Counted from the first letter of the stretch, positions 1-8,247 are shown. The stretch: 33,419 bases of DNA from DATCRE01 sp964235605 (GCA_964235605.1 CAXSCR010000052.1:1-33419), one strand, 5' to 3'. A program made the numbers and translations. Notes: a model not told the origin generated them from the letters alone.

Positions 1-62
1 TTCTTCGTCAAACATTTATCTAGGTCTTCTCTTAGTTATGCCGCTTGCCTACAACTACTGTA

Positions 63-148
63 TATATGCACTAGGTGCATATAAATTACCTTTGGTTTTT
101 CGATAAGGTGCATATATCCCCAATAATTCAAGGGTATTGTGCACCTTA
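63..148. repeat. GTGCA inverted/direct repeat cluster next to the recombinase gene
   Basis: Seen directly: TATATGCAC (63-71), the 3-base spacer TAG, and GTGCATATA (75-83) form a perfect 9-bp inverted repeat. AGGTGCATATA occurs at 73-83 and again at 106-116, exactly 33 bases apart. TAAGGTGCA (104-112) is inverted as TGCACCTTA (140-148), which overlaps the stop codon of the recombinase gene. Four related half-sites within 86 bases, beside a tyrosine recombinase, resemble binding or core sites for that enzyme. They could also act as a bidirectional transcription stop, although no T tract follows. The link to recombination is inference. Confidence 0.5.
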
Positions 149-1264
149 AATATCCAGATTATCCAATGGGCTTTTAATCTTTTCAAATCCTTTGCGGGTA
201 ACATGGGTATATATTTCCGTTGTTTTGCTTGAGCTATGTCCTAACAAAGCTTGAATGTAGCGAATGTCTGTGCCACTTTCAAGAAGATGCGTAGCAAAAC
301 TATGCCGAAGTGAATGTAATGTCGCTTCTTTTTTTATTCCAGATTTCAACCACGCACGATTAAATACTTTTTGCAGACTTGATTCAGAATAGCGCTCTCC
401 TTTTGCGCCTTCAAATAACCATACCCGTGGGGTATACTGTTCAACATAGCTTTGTAACATCACTTGTATTTTTTCAGACAACATGGTAATTCTATCCTTC
501 TTGCCTTTTGCCATTCTGATAAGAATCACTTTGCGGTCAGTGTCAATATCTGCAATTTTTAAATTTATTAGTTCGCTCCTCCTAAGTCCGGCAGCATAGA
601 TTAAATAAAGCATGGTTTTATGCTTTATGTTTTCGCATGCCGTTAACACCGCTTTTACTTCCTCTTCGCTTAAAACGATGGGTAGCTTACTTTCTTTCAT
701 AGGGCGCTCGAAGGCATAAAACTTTTGAGATTGCCCTAATACATGTTCGAAATAAAATTTGATAGCGTTGATCACAACATTCTGTGTAGAGGCAGAAACC
801 TTTCTTTGTTCAATAAGATGGTGCATGTATAATTTTACATGTTCATCCTTGAGGTCATTAAGCTTATGGTCAGCAAAGTAGTTAATGAATAAAGTGAATT
901 GGCCAACGTAATTCTTAATGGTTGCTTCGCTGTATCGCTTTCTTATTAACAAATCGTGATAATCTTGTGGACATTTTATCACTTTATCTCCCGAATGTTG
1001 CGGCGACGCATCTATACGTACAGCAGCGATATCATGAAATGCTTTGTGTATTTCTTTTGACAGGCCAGGTCTTAAAGGAATTATCCAGCATGAACAACTT
1101 TTACTGAAACGTGCACCATCAATTTTCTTTAGCGCTTGACTACACAAGAAGCTCTTTTCGAAGATTACACCGGCAACAGTGATTCCATAATGTTTAACAG
1201 GCTTAATAATTACCTCACGTAAAGGAGCGGGTTTGTCGGGTAACAGATCATGTAATGAGATCAT
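146..1264 (-). CDS. Tyrosine-type site-specific recombinase/integrase (XerC/D-like)
   Basis: This is a DNA-cutting and rejoining enzyme of the tyrosine recombinase family, 372 residues from the chosen start. The catalytic set is complete: Arg228 in GLRRSEL, a lysine in the GKGKKDR turn near 253-256, His317 and Arg320 in HSLRHSFATHLL, His343 in LLGHSS and Tyr352 in IYTHV. A SAM-like core-binding domain spans roughly residues 100-185. The first ~90 residues are an extra domain with a GARFSKSCSCWIIP motif, like the N-terminal domains seen on other Bacteroidota integrases. The frame stays open upstream to 1405, but those residues are basic, low-complexity and unlike the family, so the ATG at 1264 was preferred. 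It stands alone, without an excisionase or cargo genes in view. The repeats at its 3' end may be its target. It may be a domesticated or integron-like integrase rather than a cell-division Xer protein. Confidence 0.85.
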   Translation of the reverse strand: MISLHDLLPDKPAPLREVIIKPVKHYGITVAGVIFEKSFLCSQALKKIDGARFSKSCSCWIIPLRPGLSKEIHKAFHDIAAVRIDASPQHSGDKVIKCPQDYHDLLIRKRYSEATIKNYVGQFTLFINYFADHKLNDLKDEHVKLYMHHLIEQRKVSASTQNVVINAIKFYFEHVLGQSQKFYAFERPMKESKLPIVLSEEEVKAVLTACENIKHKTMLYLIYAAGLRRSELINLKIADIDTDRKVILIRMAKGKKDRITMLSEKIQVMLQSYVEQYTPRVWLFEGAKGERYSESSLQKVFNRAWLKSGIKKEATLHSLRHSFATHLLESGTDIRYIQALLGHSSSKTTEIYTHVTRKGFEKIKSPLDNLDI

Positions 1265-1647
1265 AAGTACAGGGGAGTTATGTATTTGGCGTAAATCTAA
1301 AAAATTAATCAACAATGCGTGAGCGATTGAGCGGCATGTCTGAGCCCGACATGGCAAGTGCGTGAGATGGCGAGTAGCGAAAGCGCGACCGTAGGGCACG
1401 CCCATTCTGTTTAATCGTTAATCGTTATTAGTTAATGGTATGAGCATGGGTTTGCAAGTTGCAGGTGCAAGATTTCAGTATCGATATCTTCCCTGATTTG
1501 TGCACACCCTAACTTTCAACCTGGAACATGAAACCAAACCCTTACCCTTACCCAACTTCTGAATTTGAAACCTGGACCAAACGCAACCAGGAACCAATTT
1601 TATAATATCTTTGAGCCCTATTTACTACGAATAGCTTACAATAACTC
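1265..1647. other. Intergenic stretch between recombinase and ileS, no gene
   Basis: No convincing gene is seen. Positions 1316-1405 are a GC-rich patch, unlike the AT-rich surroundings, with a small hairpin CATGTC (1335-1340)/GACATG (1348-1353). Positions 1406-1435 carry a stuttering TTAATCGTTAATCGTTA. From 1518 to 1596 there are loose 7-base repeats around AACCTGG, AACATGA and AACCAGG, related in style to the clearer heptamer arrays after ileS. The ileS promoter must lie here, but no clear match to the Bacteroidota TTTG/TAnnTTTG pattern could be fixed. Confidence 0.5.
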
Positions 1648-4600
1648 ATGGCCGGAAAGTATAAAGAGCATAAAGAGCTGAATTTGGCGAAAATCGCCGA
1701 GGAAGTACTCGAATTTTGGAAAAAAGAACAGATTTTTGAGAAGTCGGTGGCGAATCGCGAAGGCGCCGAATCCTTTAATTTTTATGAAGGTCCGCCTTCA
1801 GCAAACGGTACGCCGGGTATTCACCACGTAATGGGCAGAACCGTAAAAGATGTTTTCTGCCGCTATAAAACTTTACAAGGCTTTCAAGTAAAACGCAAAG
1901 GCGGGTGGGATACCCACGGCCTGCCCGTAGAACTTCAGGTTGAAAAACAACTGGGCATCACCAAAGACGACATCGGCAAGAAAATTTCTATCGAAGATTA
2001 TAACAAGAAGTGTCGCGAAACGGTAATGATGTACAAAAACCAGTGGGATGACCTCACGGTGAAGATGGGCTATTGGGTAGATCTTCAAAATCCATACATT
2101 ACCTACACCAAAGAATATATCGAAACGCTGTGGTGGATCTTAAAGCAGTTCTATAAAAAAGGACTTCTGTACAAAGGCTTTACCATTCAACCCTACTCGC
2201 CATCTGATGGTACTGGCTTAAGTTCACATGAACTTAACCAGCCTGGCTGTTATAAAAATGTGAAAGACACTTCGGTGGTTGCACAATTCAAAGTAAAAAG
2301 AGATTCGAAGTCAGAAGTATTATTTAAGGACGCTAAGAGCGATGTATACATATTAGCATGGACTACCACCCCCTGGACTCTGCCATCTAACACCGCGTTA
2401 GCGGTCGGTGAAAAAATTAATTACGCGCAAATCAACACGTTCAATCCGTATACTTTTAAACCGGTAAGTGTTGTTATGGCCAAAGACCTTATCGGGAAAT
2501 ATTTTTCTGACAAGAACAAGGATCTTAAACTTGAAGATTATAAGCCTGGCGATAAAGCGATTCCATTTGAGGTTGTTACTGAGTTAAAAGGTAAAGAACT
2601 GGTTGGCGTTTGTTACGAACAACTCATGCCATATCTGCAGCCTATGTACGATGCTGACAAAGCATTTAAAGTTATAGCGGGCGATTTTGTAACCACAGAA
2701 GATGGAACTGGTGTTGTACATACATCACCTACATTTGGTGCAGATGACTTTCGCGTAGCAAAACAAAATGGCATACCACCGCTTACGCTGAAAGATGAAC
2801 TAGGAAACGAAACTCCAACTGTTGATAAGAAAGGAAAGTTTGTAAAAGAAATAGGACTTAAACTTCAGGAAGGTGTTAAGCAATTCAACATCAAAACACA
2901 TAAGCCGCTCGGCGTTGATGATTTTTATGTAAAGAATTATACCGATGAAGATGAGACCAATCCTGATTATAAAAACACGGATGTTATTATCTCCATCATT
3001 CTTAAAGAAGAAAACAAAGCCTTTAAGGTAGAGAAGTACGAACATACATACCCGCACTCTTGGCGTACCGACAAACCGGTATTGTATTATCCGCTTGATG
3101 CTTGGTTCATTAAAACTACCGCGTTAAAAGATCGCATGGTAGAATTAAACAAAACCATCAACTGGAAACCAGAGTCTACCGGCACAGGTCGTTTTGGCAA
3201 TTGGCTCGAGAATTTGGTTGACTGGAATTTATCTCGCTCGCGTTATTGGGGCACACCACTTCCTATCTGGAGAACAAAGGAAGGCAAAGAAGAAATTTGC
3301 ATCGGCTCTATAGATGAGCTTAAAGCTGAGATGATGAAATCGCAGAAAGCCGGAATTCTAGATGCTAAATTCGATATTGAAAATTCTAATTTTGATCTCC
3401 ACCGCCCTTATGTAGATGAGATTGTTCTTGCAAGCGCAAAGGGCGAGCCGATGTATCGCGAAACTGATCTCATCGATGTGTGGTTTGACTCAGGCGCCAT
3501 GCCGTACGCGCAATGGCATTATCCGTTTGAGAATAAAGAGATATTTAAAAATAATTATCCGGCCGATTTCATTGCTGAAGGTGTCGATCAAACACGGGGT
3601 TGGTTTTTTACGCTTCACGCGATAGCCGTAATGCTCAACGACAGTGTTGCATTTAAGAACGTAATCTCTAATGGTCTTGTGTTGGATAAGACCGGCAATA
3701 AAATGTCGAAGCGCAAAGGCAATGTTGTAAATCCGTTTGAAGCCTTGAATAAATACGGACCAGATGCTGTACGCTGGTATATGATTGAAAACGCGCCACC
3801 ATGGGATAACCTCAAGTTCGACTTAGATGGTATCACTGAAGTGCAACGCAGATTTTTTGGAACATTACAGAACACCTATTCATTCTTCGCTTTATATGCC
3901 AACATTGATGGCTTCGTAAAAGATGAGATGAAGAATGTAGCTGTTGATAAGCTAACCAATCTTGATCGCTGGATCATCTCGAAACTTCAATCGATGATCA
4001 TTGAAGTAACAAAGTCGTTTGATGATTATGACCCTACACGGGCAACACGTGCTATTCAAGATTTTGTAAATGATCAACTTTCAAACTGGTACGTGCGTCT
4101 AAACAGAAAGCGCTTCTGGAAACCTTCGTCTGACAAGGCAATAGCAACTAAACCCGTTATCTCTGAAGATAAAAAAGCAGCTTACGAAACTTTGTACGAA
4201 TGCTTAATGGTTGTAGGGCAACTCATGGCACCCGTTGCCCCATTCTTTAGTGAGTGGATGTATAAGAACCTTACCGACAACATCCGCGAAAGCGCAGTTA
4301 AGAATAATACGCCGCTACGTTTTGACTCTGTTCATTTAACCACCTTTACTAAGTCTGAACAAGGCCAAATTGATCTTGAGTTAGAAAAGTCAATGGGTTA
4401 CGCACAACAAATTTGTTCACTTGTTCACTCTATCCGTAAGAACTCGAAGATCAAAGTAAGAACACCATTGCAAAAAATATTGCTTCCGGTACTTGATCAG
4501 TCTTTCGCTAAACGCATTAAAACGGTAGAAGATATTATTCTTGCAGAAGTGAACGTAAAAGAGATTCAATACATTGACGATACATCTGGGTTATTGGTGA

Positions 4601-5118
4601 AGAAAGTAAAACCGAACTTCCCTAAGCTCGGCAAACAATACGGTGCGAAGATGAAGGAGGTTGGCGCGGTTATCAATACATTTAATCAACAAGAGATTAA
4701 CACGCTAGAGAAGCAAGGCAAACTTTCGAAAGAAGATTATAACTTTGTAACTGAAGATGTACTGATCAGCTCTGAAGATATTCCAGGATGGGCCGTTGCC
4801 ACGGAAGGTGGTGTTACAGTTGCCTTAGACATTACCATTACCGACAACTTAAAGAAAGAAGGCATTGCCCGTGATTTTGTGAACCGGGTTCAAAACCTAC
4901 GCAAAGATTTAGGCTATGAAGTTCTTGATAAAATTGTAATTGAAGTCCAAAAAGATCTACTAACTGTAGATGAGGCCTTGGCTGATTTCACTGATTACAT
5001 CCGCACCGAAACGCAAGCTGTAACTTTGGACATCAAACCACTGGTTCAAAATGCTACTGATGTTGAAATGGATGAGTTTGTATTAAAAATGAAAATAGCA
5101 ATAGCGGAAATTAACTGA
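1648..5118 (+). CDS. ileS: Isoleucyl-tRNA synthetase
   Basis: Cytoplasmic class I synthetase that charges tRNA-Ile with isoleucine. The 1156-residue length fits the larger, eukaryote-like IleRS subtype common in Bacteroidota. Landmarks in order: the HIGH-box variant GIHH at residues 57-60 within a GPPSANG context; the WTTTPWTLPSN motif of the CP1 editing domain near 240-250, which hydrolyses mischarged Val-tRNA-Ile; a WDTHGLPVE segment near 92; the KMSKR loop at 685-689; then an anticodon-binding helical domain and a C-terminal extension. The start MAGKYKEHKELNL matches the usual short N-terminus. It is followed by lspA, an order often seen in bacteria because signal peptidase II and ileS are commonly neighbours. 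The 160-base gap to lspA holds the heptamer arrays. Subtype resistance to mupirocin is a known tendency of this clade but was not tested here. Confidence 0.97.
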   Translation: MAGKYKEHKELNLAKIAEEVLEFWKKEQIFEKSVANREGAESFNFYEGPPSANGTPGIHHVMGRTVKDVFCRYKTLQGFQVKRKGGWDTHGLPVELQVEKQLGITKDDIGKKISIEDYNKKCRETVMMYKNQWDDLTVKMGYWVDLQNPYITYTKEYIETLWWILKQFYKKGLLYKGFTIQPYSPSDGTGLSSHELNQPGCYKNVKDTSVVAQFKVKRDSKSEVLFKDAKSDVYILAWTTTPWTLPSNTALAVGEKINYAQINTFNPYTFKPVSVVMAKDLIGKYFSDKNKDLKLEDYKPGDKAIPFEVVTELKGKELVGVCYEQLMPYLQPMYDADKAFKVIAGDFVTTEDGTGVVHTSPTFGADDFRVAKQNGIPPLTLKDELGNETPTVDKKGKFVKEIGLKLQEGVKQFNIKTHKPLGVDDFYVKNYTDEDETNPDYKNTDVIISIILKEENKAFKVEKYEHTYPHSWRTDKPVLYYPLDAWFIKTTALKDRMVELNKTINWKPESTGTGRFGNWLENLVDWNLSRSRYWGTPLPIWRTKEGKEEICIGSIDELKAEMMKSQKAGILDAKFDIENSNFDLHRPYVDEIVLASAKGEPMYRETDLIDVWFDSGAMPYAQWHYPFENKEIFKNNYPADFIAEGVDQTRGWFFTLHAIAVMLNDSVAFKNVISNGLVLDKTGNKMSKRKGNVVNPFEALNKYGPDAVRWYMIENAPPWDNLKFDLDGITEVQRRFFGTLQNTYSFFALYANIDGFVKDEMKNVAVDKLTNLDRWIISKLQSMIIEVTKSFDDYDPTRATRAIQDFVNDQLSNWYVRLNRKRFWKPSSDKAIATKPVISEDKKAAYETLYECLMVVGQLMAPVAPFFSEWMYKNLTDNIRESAVKNNTPLRFDSVHLTTFTKSEQGQIDLELEKSMGYAQQICSLVHSIRKNSKIKVRTPLQKILLPVLDQSFAKRIKTVEDIILAEVNVKEIQYIDDTSGLLVKKVKPNFPKLGKQYGAKMKEVGAVINTFNQQEINTLEKQGKLSKEDYNFVTEDVLISSEDIPGWAVATEGGVTVALDITITDNLKKEGIARDFVNRVQNLRKDLGYEVLDKIVIEVQKDLLTVDEALADFTDYIRTETQAVTLDIKPLVQNATDVEMDEFVLKMKIAIAEIN

Positions 5119-5237
5119 GCTTCTAGCTTCTGGCTAATAGCTACTAGCCGTGAGTTACAAACTTAAACGTAACTTTCCCAGCAGCCAGCAGCCAGAAGCC
5201 AGTAGCTAGAAGCCAATAGCCAGTAGCCAACAGCAGC
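5119..5237. repeat. Paired, oppositely oriented heptamer arrays between ileS and lspA
   Basis: Immediately after the ileS stop, 5119-5149 reads GCTTCTA, GCTTCTG, GCTAATA, GCTACTA, GCC. After a ~28-base gap, 5179-5237 reads eight consecutive heptamers CAGCAGC, CAGCAGC, CAGAAGC, CAGTAGC, TAGAAGC, CAATAGC, CAGTAGC, CAACAGC plus a partial AGC. The left array is the reverse complement type of the right one (GCTTCTA is TAGAAGC inverted), so a transcript could fold into a long imperfect hairpin. The consensus YARNAGC and the strict period of 7 are plain in the sequence. The function is unknown: it may be a read-through terminator or processing site between ileS and lspA, or a slippage-grown filler. 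Confidence 0.85.
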
Positions 5238-5278
5238 ATTTGCAACTTAATGAGACACAAATAAAATTACCTTTACGA

Positions 5279-5974
5279 ATGAACGAATCAACCCATTATC
5301 TAAAATACTTTCTTCTTGCGCTTGCTATCATTACCATCGACCAGGTATCGAAGTTGTTGGTTTATAACAATATGTATTTGCATGAAGAAATAAATGTGTT
5401 AGGCAATTGGTTCAGGTTGCATTACCTACTTAATCCGGGCATGGCTTTCGGACTTCGTTGGAATAATGAGTTTGGTAAGTTGGCACTTTCCGTGTTTCGC
5501 ATCATTGCTATGTTTGGTATCGGATACTATCTGGTATCGATGGCCAGGAAAGGTGCTCATTCTGGTTTTCTTTGGTGCATGGGATTGATACTTGGAGGCG
5601 CGGTGGGCAATGTAATTGATAGCACCTTTTATGGTGTGGTCTTAAATAATTCTCCTGCCGGATCACCCACCCCTTGGTTTCACGGCCAAGTAATCGATAT
5701 GCTCTTTTTCCCCTTGTTTGAATTTGTGTGGCCTGAGTGGATACCTTATGTGGGCGGAGAATATTTTCTATTCTTTAGTCCGGTGTTTAATATCGCCGAC
5801 TCATCTATCTTCATAGGCGTGGCAACAATTCTTATCATGCAAAAGAAATTTTTTAAACCACACAATCAAATCGATGAACCCGTTTCACCAATCGAAACTG
5901 AAACCGATGTAACCACACCAAGTCATCTTTCTTCTACACCGCCCGAGACGAAGGATAGAACGGATTTGTATTAG
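5279..5974 (+). CDS. lspA: Lipoprotein signal peptidase (signal peptidase II)
   Basis: Inner-membrane aspartic protease that removes signal peptides from prolipoproteins after lipid attachment to the lipobox cysteine. From the ATG at 5279 it has 231 residues. Motifs: TIDQVSKLLV in the first membrane segment, the conserved LNPGMAFG at 51-58, the first catalytic aspartate D114 in GGAVGNVIDS and the second, D174, in FNIADSSIFIG. Four membrane helices are expected. The long insertion between the two aspartates, with an amphipathic, Trp- and Pro-rich HGQVIDMLFF stretch, and the polar tail of about 40 residues are usual in Bacteroidota. An upstream TTG at 5240 is in frame, but the added residues run into the heptamer array and are not family-like, so ATG was chosen. 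The lipoproteins encoded at 16993 and 18030 would be substrates. Confidence 0.95.
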   Translation: MNESTHYLKYFLLALAIITIDQVSKLLVYNNMYLHEEINVLGNWFRLHYLLNPGMAFGLRWNNEFGKLALSVFRIIAMFGIGYYLVSMARKGAHSGFLWCMGLILGGAVGNVIDSTFYGVVLNNSPAGSPTPWFHGQVIDMLFFPLFEFVWPEWIPYVGGEYFLFFSPVFNIADSSIFIGVATILIMQKKFFKPHNQIDEPVSPIETETDVTTPSHLSSTPPETKDRTDLY

Positions 5975-6024
5975 GGATTTTGTCTTAATGTTTGAAGCTT
6001 AAATTCTGGTTTCTATACCACAAA

Positions 6025-6052
6025 ATTTCAAGTCTCCAATTTCAAGTTTCAA
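6025..6052. repeat. Short heptamer array ATTTCAA/GTCTCCA/ATTTCAA/GTTTCAA
   Basis: Four consecutive heptamers lie in the lspA to permease gap: ATTTCAA (6025-6031), GTCTCCA (6032-6038), ATTTCAA (6039-6045) and GTTTCAA (6046-6052). The period of 7 is the same as in the arrays after ileS and after the permease, but the unit sequence differs. The rest of 5975-6192 shows no gene. Confidence 0.6.
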
Positions 6053-6192
6053 TTGAATGTAGTTTGCTAATAAGCCTAACTCGTTCAAAACAATTAATCC
6101 TTAAGCCAATCCACTTTATTCTCCTAGGCAAATTCAAGATTCTTCTTACTTTTAGGCGACTAAAGTTAACCTAACCTAAATTCCATATCTAA

Positions 6193-7647
6193 ATGAGTTT
6201 ATTCGTAAGAAAGCCACTTGATCAGTTGCTCAAACAGGCTGATGAATCTGAAAAGGGATTGAAACGCACGCTCGGTGTCGGCAATCTTGTAGCCTTGGGC
6301 ATTGGTGCCATCATAGGCGCCGGCTTATTCTCTATCACTGGTGGCGCAGCCGCAGCGAATGCAGGTCCTGCTATTACCCTTTCATTTATTGTAGCCGCGT
6401 TAGGTTGTGCTTTCGCCGGACTTTGCTACGCTGAGTTCGCTTCAATGATACCTGTAGCAGGAAGTGCCTATACCTATTCCTACGCTACCCTTGGTGAATT
6501 TATAGCTTGGATTATTGGATGGGATCTTGTGCTGGAATATGCATTGGGTGCCGCTACCGTTTCAATTAGCTGGTCAAGATACTTGGTGAAATTCCTTGAG
6601 CATTATGGCATATACTTACCTCCTCAGCTAACCATGTCACCATTTGATACCGTCACCATGACTGATGGATCGGTAATAAGTGGTATGATAAATTTGCCTG
6701 CTATAATTATTGTGGTGGTAATGTCATTAATCCTGATAAGGGGCGTAAAGGAATCTGCGTTTGTAAATTCTGTAATCGTAGCCTTAAAAATTGGTGTTGT
6801 GCTTATTTTCATTGGGTTAGGATGGGGTTATATAAATCCTGAGAACTATACCCCTTACATTCCTGATAATAATGGAACGTTTGGTGAATTTGGATTCAGT
6901 GGGATAGTTCGTGCTGCGGCTATTGTTTTCTTCGCTTACATTGGCTTCGATGCTGTATCAACAGCGGCTCAAGAATCTAAAAATCCGAAACGTGATATGC
7001 CAATAGGTATTTTATTATCTCTTGCTATTTGTACCGTATTGTATATTCTTTTCGCGCACGTAATGACTGGATTAGCAAACTATAAAGAGTTCGCTGGTCA
7101 AGATGGTATTGCACCAGTTGCCGTGGCCATTGCACATACTCCTTATCTGTTCTTACAACAAGCTGTTATCCTAGCTATTCTTGCAGGATATACTTCAGTT
7201 ATATTGGTAATGCTTATGGGACAATCACGGGTATTCTTCTCTATGTCTAAAGACGGATTGTTACCGAAGGTTTTCAGTGAGGTACATCCAAAATTCAATA
7301 CACCTTATAAATCAAATTTATTGTTCATGTTATTTGTGAGCTTGTTTGCTGCCTTTGTGCCCGCACGTGTAGTTGGAGAAATGGTAAGCATAGGCACTCT
7401 GTTCGCTTTCATATTGGTATGTGTTGGTGTTTGGGTTATGCGTGTAAAGATGCCTGACGCACCTCGTTCATTCAAAACACCACTGGTGCCCTTAGTACCA
7501 ATTCTAGGCATTGGCACTTGTCTATTTATGATGGTATTTTTACCAGGCGATACATGGCTACGCTTATTTATTTGGATGGCCATTGGTATTGCTGTCTACT
7601 TTCTTTACAGCCAGCACCACTCACATTTACGAAACAATAAAAAATAG
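6193..7647 (+). CDS. APC-superfamily amino acid permease (cationic amino acid transporter type)
   Basis: Inner-membrane secondary transporter of 484 residues with about 12 hydrophobic helices. The unwound first helix carries GIGAIIGAGLF at 36-46, the substrate-backbone-binding signature of APC proteins. The FFAYIGFDAVSTAAQE segment and the following SKNPKRDMP loop, in the middle of the protein, are hallmarks of the CAT/YfnA branch. The N-terminal cytoplasmic stretch LDQLLKQADESEKGLKRTLG is also typical of that branch. The exact substrate cannot be read from the sequence: cationic amino acids are usual for the branch, but broad or neutral amino-acid use is possible. It stands 218 bases after lspA, so it probably has its own promoter. 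A strong intrinsic terminator follows at 7720. Confidence 0.9.
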   Translation: MSLFVRKPLDQLLKQADESEKGLKRTLGVGNLVALGIGAIIGAGLFSITGGAAAANAGPAITLSFIVAALGCAFAGLCYAEFASMIPVAGSAYTYSYATLGEFIAWIIGWDLVLEYALGAATVSISWSRYLVKFLEHYGIYLPPQLTMSPFDTVTMTDGSVISGMINLPAIIIVVVMSLILIRGVKESAFVNSVIVALKIGVVLIFIGLGWGYINPENYTPYIPDNNGTFGEFGFSGIVRAAAIVFFAYIGFDAVSTAAQESKNPKRDMPIGILLSLAICTVLYILFAHVMTGLANYKEFAGQDGIAPVAVAIAHTPYLFLQQAVILAILAGYTSVILVMLMGQSRVFFSMSKDGLLPKVFSEVHPKFNTPYKSNLLFMLFVSLFAAFVPARVVGEMVSIGTLFAFILVCVGVWVMRVKMPDAPRSFKTPLVPLVPILGIGTCLFMMVFLPGDTWLRLFIWMAIGIAVYFLYSQHHSHLRNNKK

Positions 7648-7719
7648 TAGAAAGCCGGAAGAAAGCTACCGGCTACTAGTTGATGGTATTGAAGCTTAAC
7701 GCTTATTGTTAGCAACTAT

Positions 7720-7754
7720 AAAGAGCATCCTCCATAAACAGGGATGCTCTTTTT
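7720..7754 (+). terminator. Rho-independent terminator after the amino acid permease
   Basis: AAAGAGCATCC (7720-7730) pairs perfectly with GGATGCTCTTT (7742-7752) across an 11-base loop, and the stem runs into TTTTT (7750-7754). A second hairpin, AGCCGG (7653-7658)/CCGGCT (7669-7674), lies just after the stop codon but lacks a T tract. Confidence 0.9.
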
Positions 7755-7820
7755 AATATCACTTAATATCACTCACCATAATGATATCCAAAACCTTCGT
7801 ACAATAGAATAGCTAAACCC

Positions 7821-7847
7821 CAGTAGCCTAAAGCCAGAAGCCAAAGC
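7821..7847. repeat. Third heptamer array (CAGTAGC type)
   Basis: Reads CAGTAGC (7821-7827), CTAAAGC (7828-7834), CAGAAGC (7835-7841) and CAAAGC (7842-7847). CAGTAGC and CAGAAGC are the same units found in the array at 5179-5237, about 2.6 kb upstream, so the same repeat family is dispersed. Confidence 0.7.
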
Positions 7848-7866
7848 TTTCTAAGTACGGTAAAAC

Positions 7867-7952
7867 AAAAATGTAAAGCGATTTCAGGGCTAACTAAAAG
7901 TGTAAATTTGAATCAGGACTTTTAACCAAAAAGTGTAAACTTTTTTCAGGAC
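7867..7952. mobile_element. Three degenerate direct repeats resembling an IS21-family end
   Basis: A unit of about 24 bases occurs three times in the same direction: AAAAATGTAAAGCGATTTCA-GGGC (7867-7890), AAAAGTGTAAATTTGAATCA-GGAC (7896-7919) and AAAAGTGTAAACTTTTTTCA-GGAC (7929-7952). The cores TGTAAA begin at 7872, 7901 and 7934. IS21-family elements carry several such short repeats inside each end, beginning TGT, and Bacteroidota members that I recall have TGTAAA...TCAGGAC-like ends. No istA or istB is present, so this would be an orphan end or scar. The family assignment is from memory and moderate in confidence; the repeats themselves are certain. Confidence 0.5.
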
Positions 7953-8079
7953 GAATTTACCATGGGGACAGGTGAAAGGCTTCGGGACAACTTGGACTAA
8001 AACATTGAGACAGTTAAAAAATAATACAGCCGACCCCTTCGTTTTTTTAAAAAGATTCTCCTCCGAAGTCCCCGCTTCA

Positions 8080-8140
8080 TTTGGCACATGCCATAGCAGC
8101 GCAAACCCACCGCGACACCAAAGCTATGGCAAGAGCCAAA
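8080..8140. other. Nested inverted repeat (imperfect long hairpin) upstream of jetA
   Basis: TTTGGC (8080-8085) pairs with GCCAAA (8135-8140), and inside it GCCATAGC (8090-8097) pairs with GCTATGGC (8123-8130). The two stems are separated by 4-base internal loops on each side and enclose a 25-base C/A-rich loop. There is no T tract after it, so an intrinsic terminator is unlikely. The architecture of two stems with a small symmetric bulge recalls folded recombination sites such as attC, but the attC consensus ends (RYYYAAC/GTTRRRY) are absent. Its role is unknown. Confidence 0.55.
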
Positions 8141-8228
8141 TCCACCCACATTAAGTTACACCTGTAGTTTATAAAAAAATGGAAAAATTCCAAAATGCGT
8201 CACAAGTTGTCACATCATTTTCAATAAA

Positions 8229-8247
8229 TTAACCGTAAAAAGGTTAA
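8229..8247. promoter_or_regulatory. Inverted repeat TTAACC-N7-GGTTAA upstream of jetA, possible operator
   Basis: A perfect 6-bp inverted repeat with a 7-base spacer sits about 95 bases before the jetA start, in the only non-coding DNA that can carry the operon promoter. Spacing of about 13 bases between half-site centres is compatible with binding by a dimeric helix-turn-helix regulator. No regulator gene is adjacent, and the site could be chance in AT-rich DNA. Confidence 0.3.

Noticed and set aside
1265..1405. Upstream in-frame extension of the recombinase to 1405.
   Set aside because: The extra 47 residues are rich in Arg/Cys/His, lie in a GC-rich patch, and do not resemble integrase N-termini; the family-like sequence starts at the ATG at 1264.
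5119..5237. Heptamer arrays considered as a CRISPR array.
   Set aside because: The unit is 7 bases, directly tandem and degenerate, without spacers; no cas genes are in the window.
7972..8154. Open frame of 60 codons ahead of jetA (plus strand).
   Set aside because: It overlaps the nested hairpin, has no family pattern, and composition suggests non-coding DNA.
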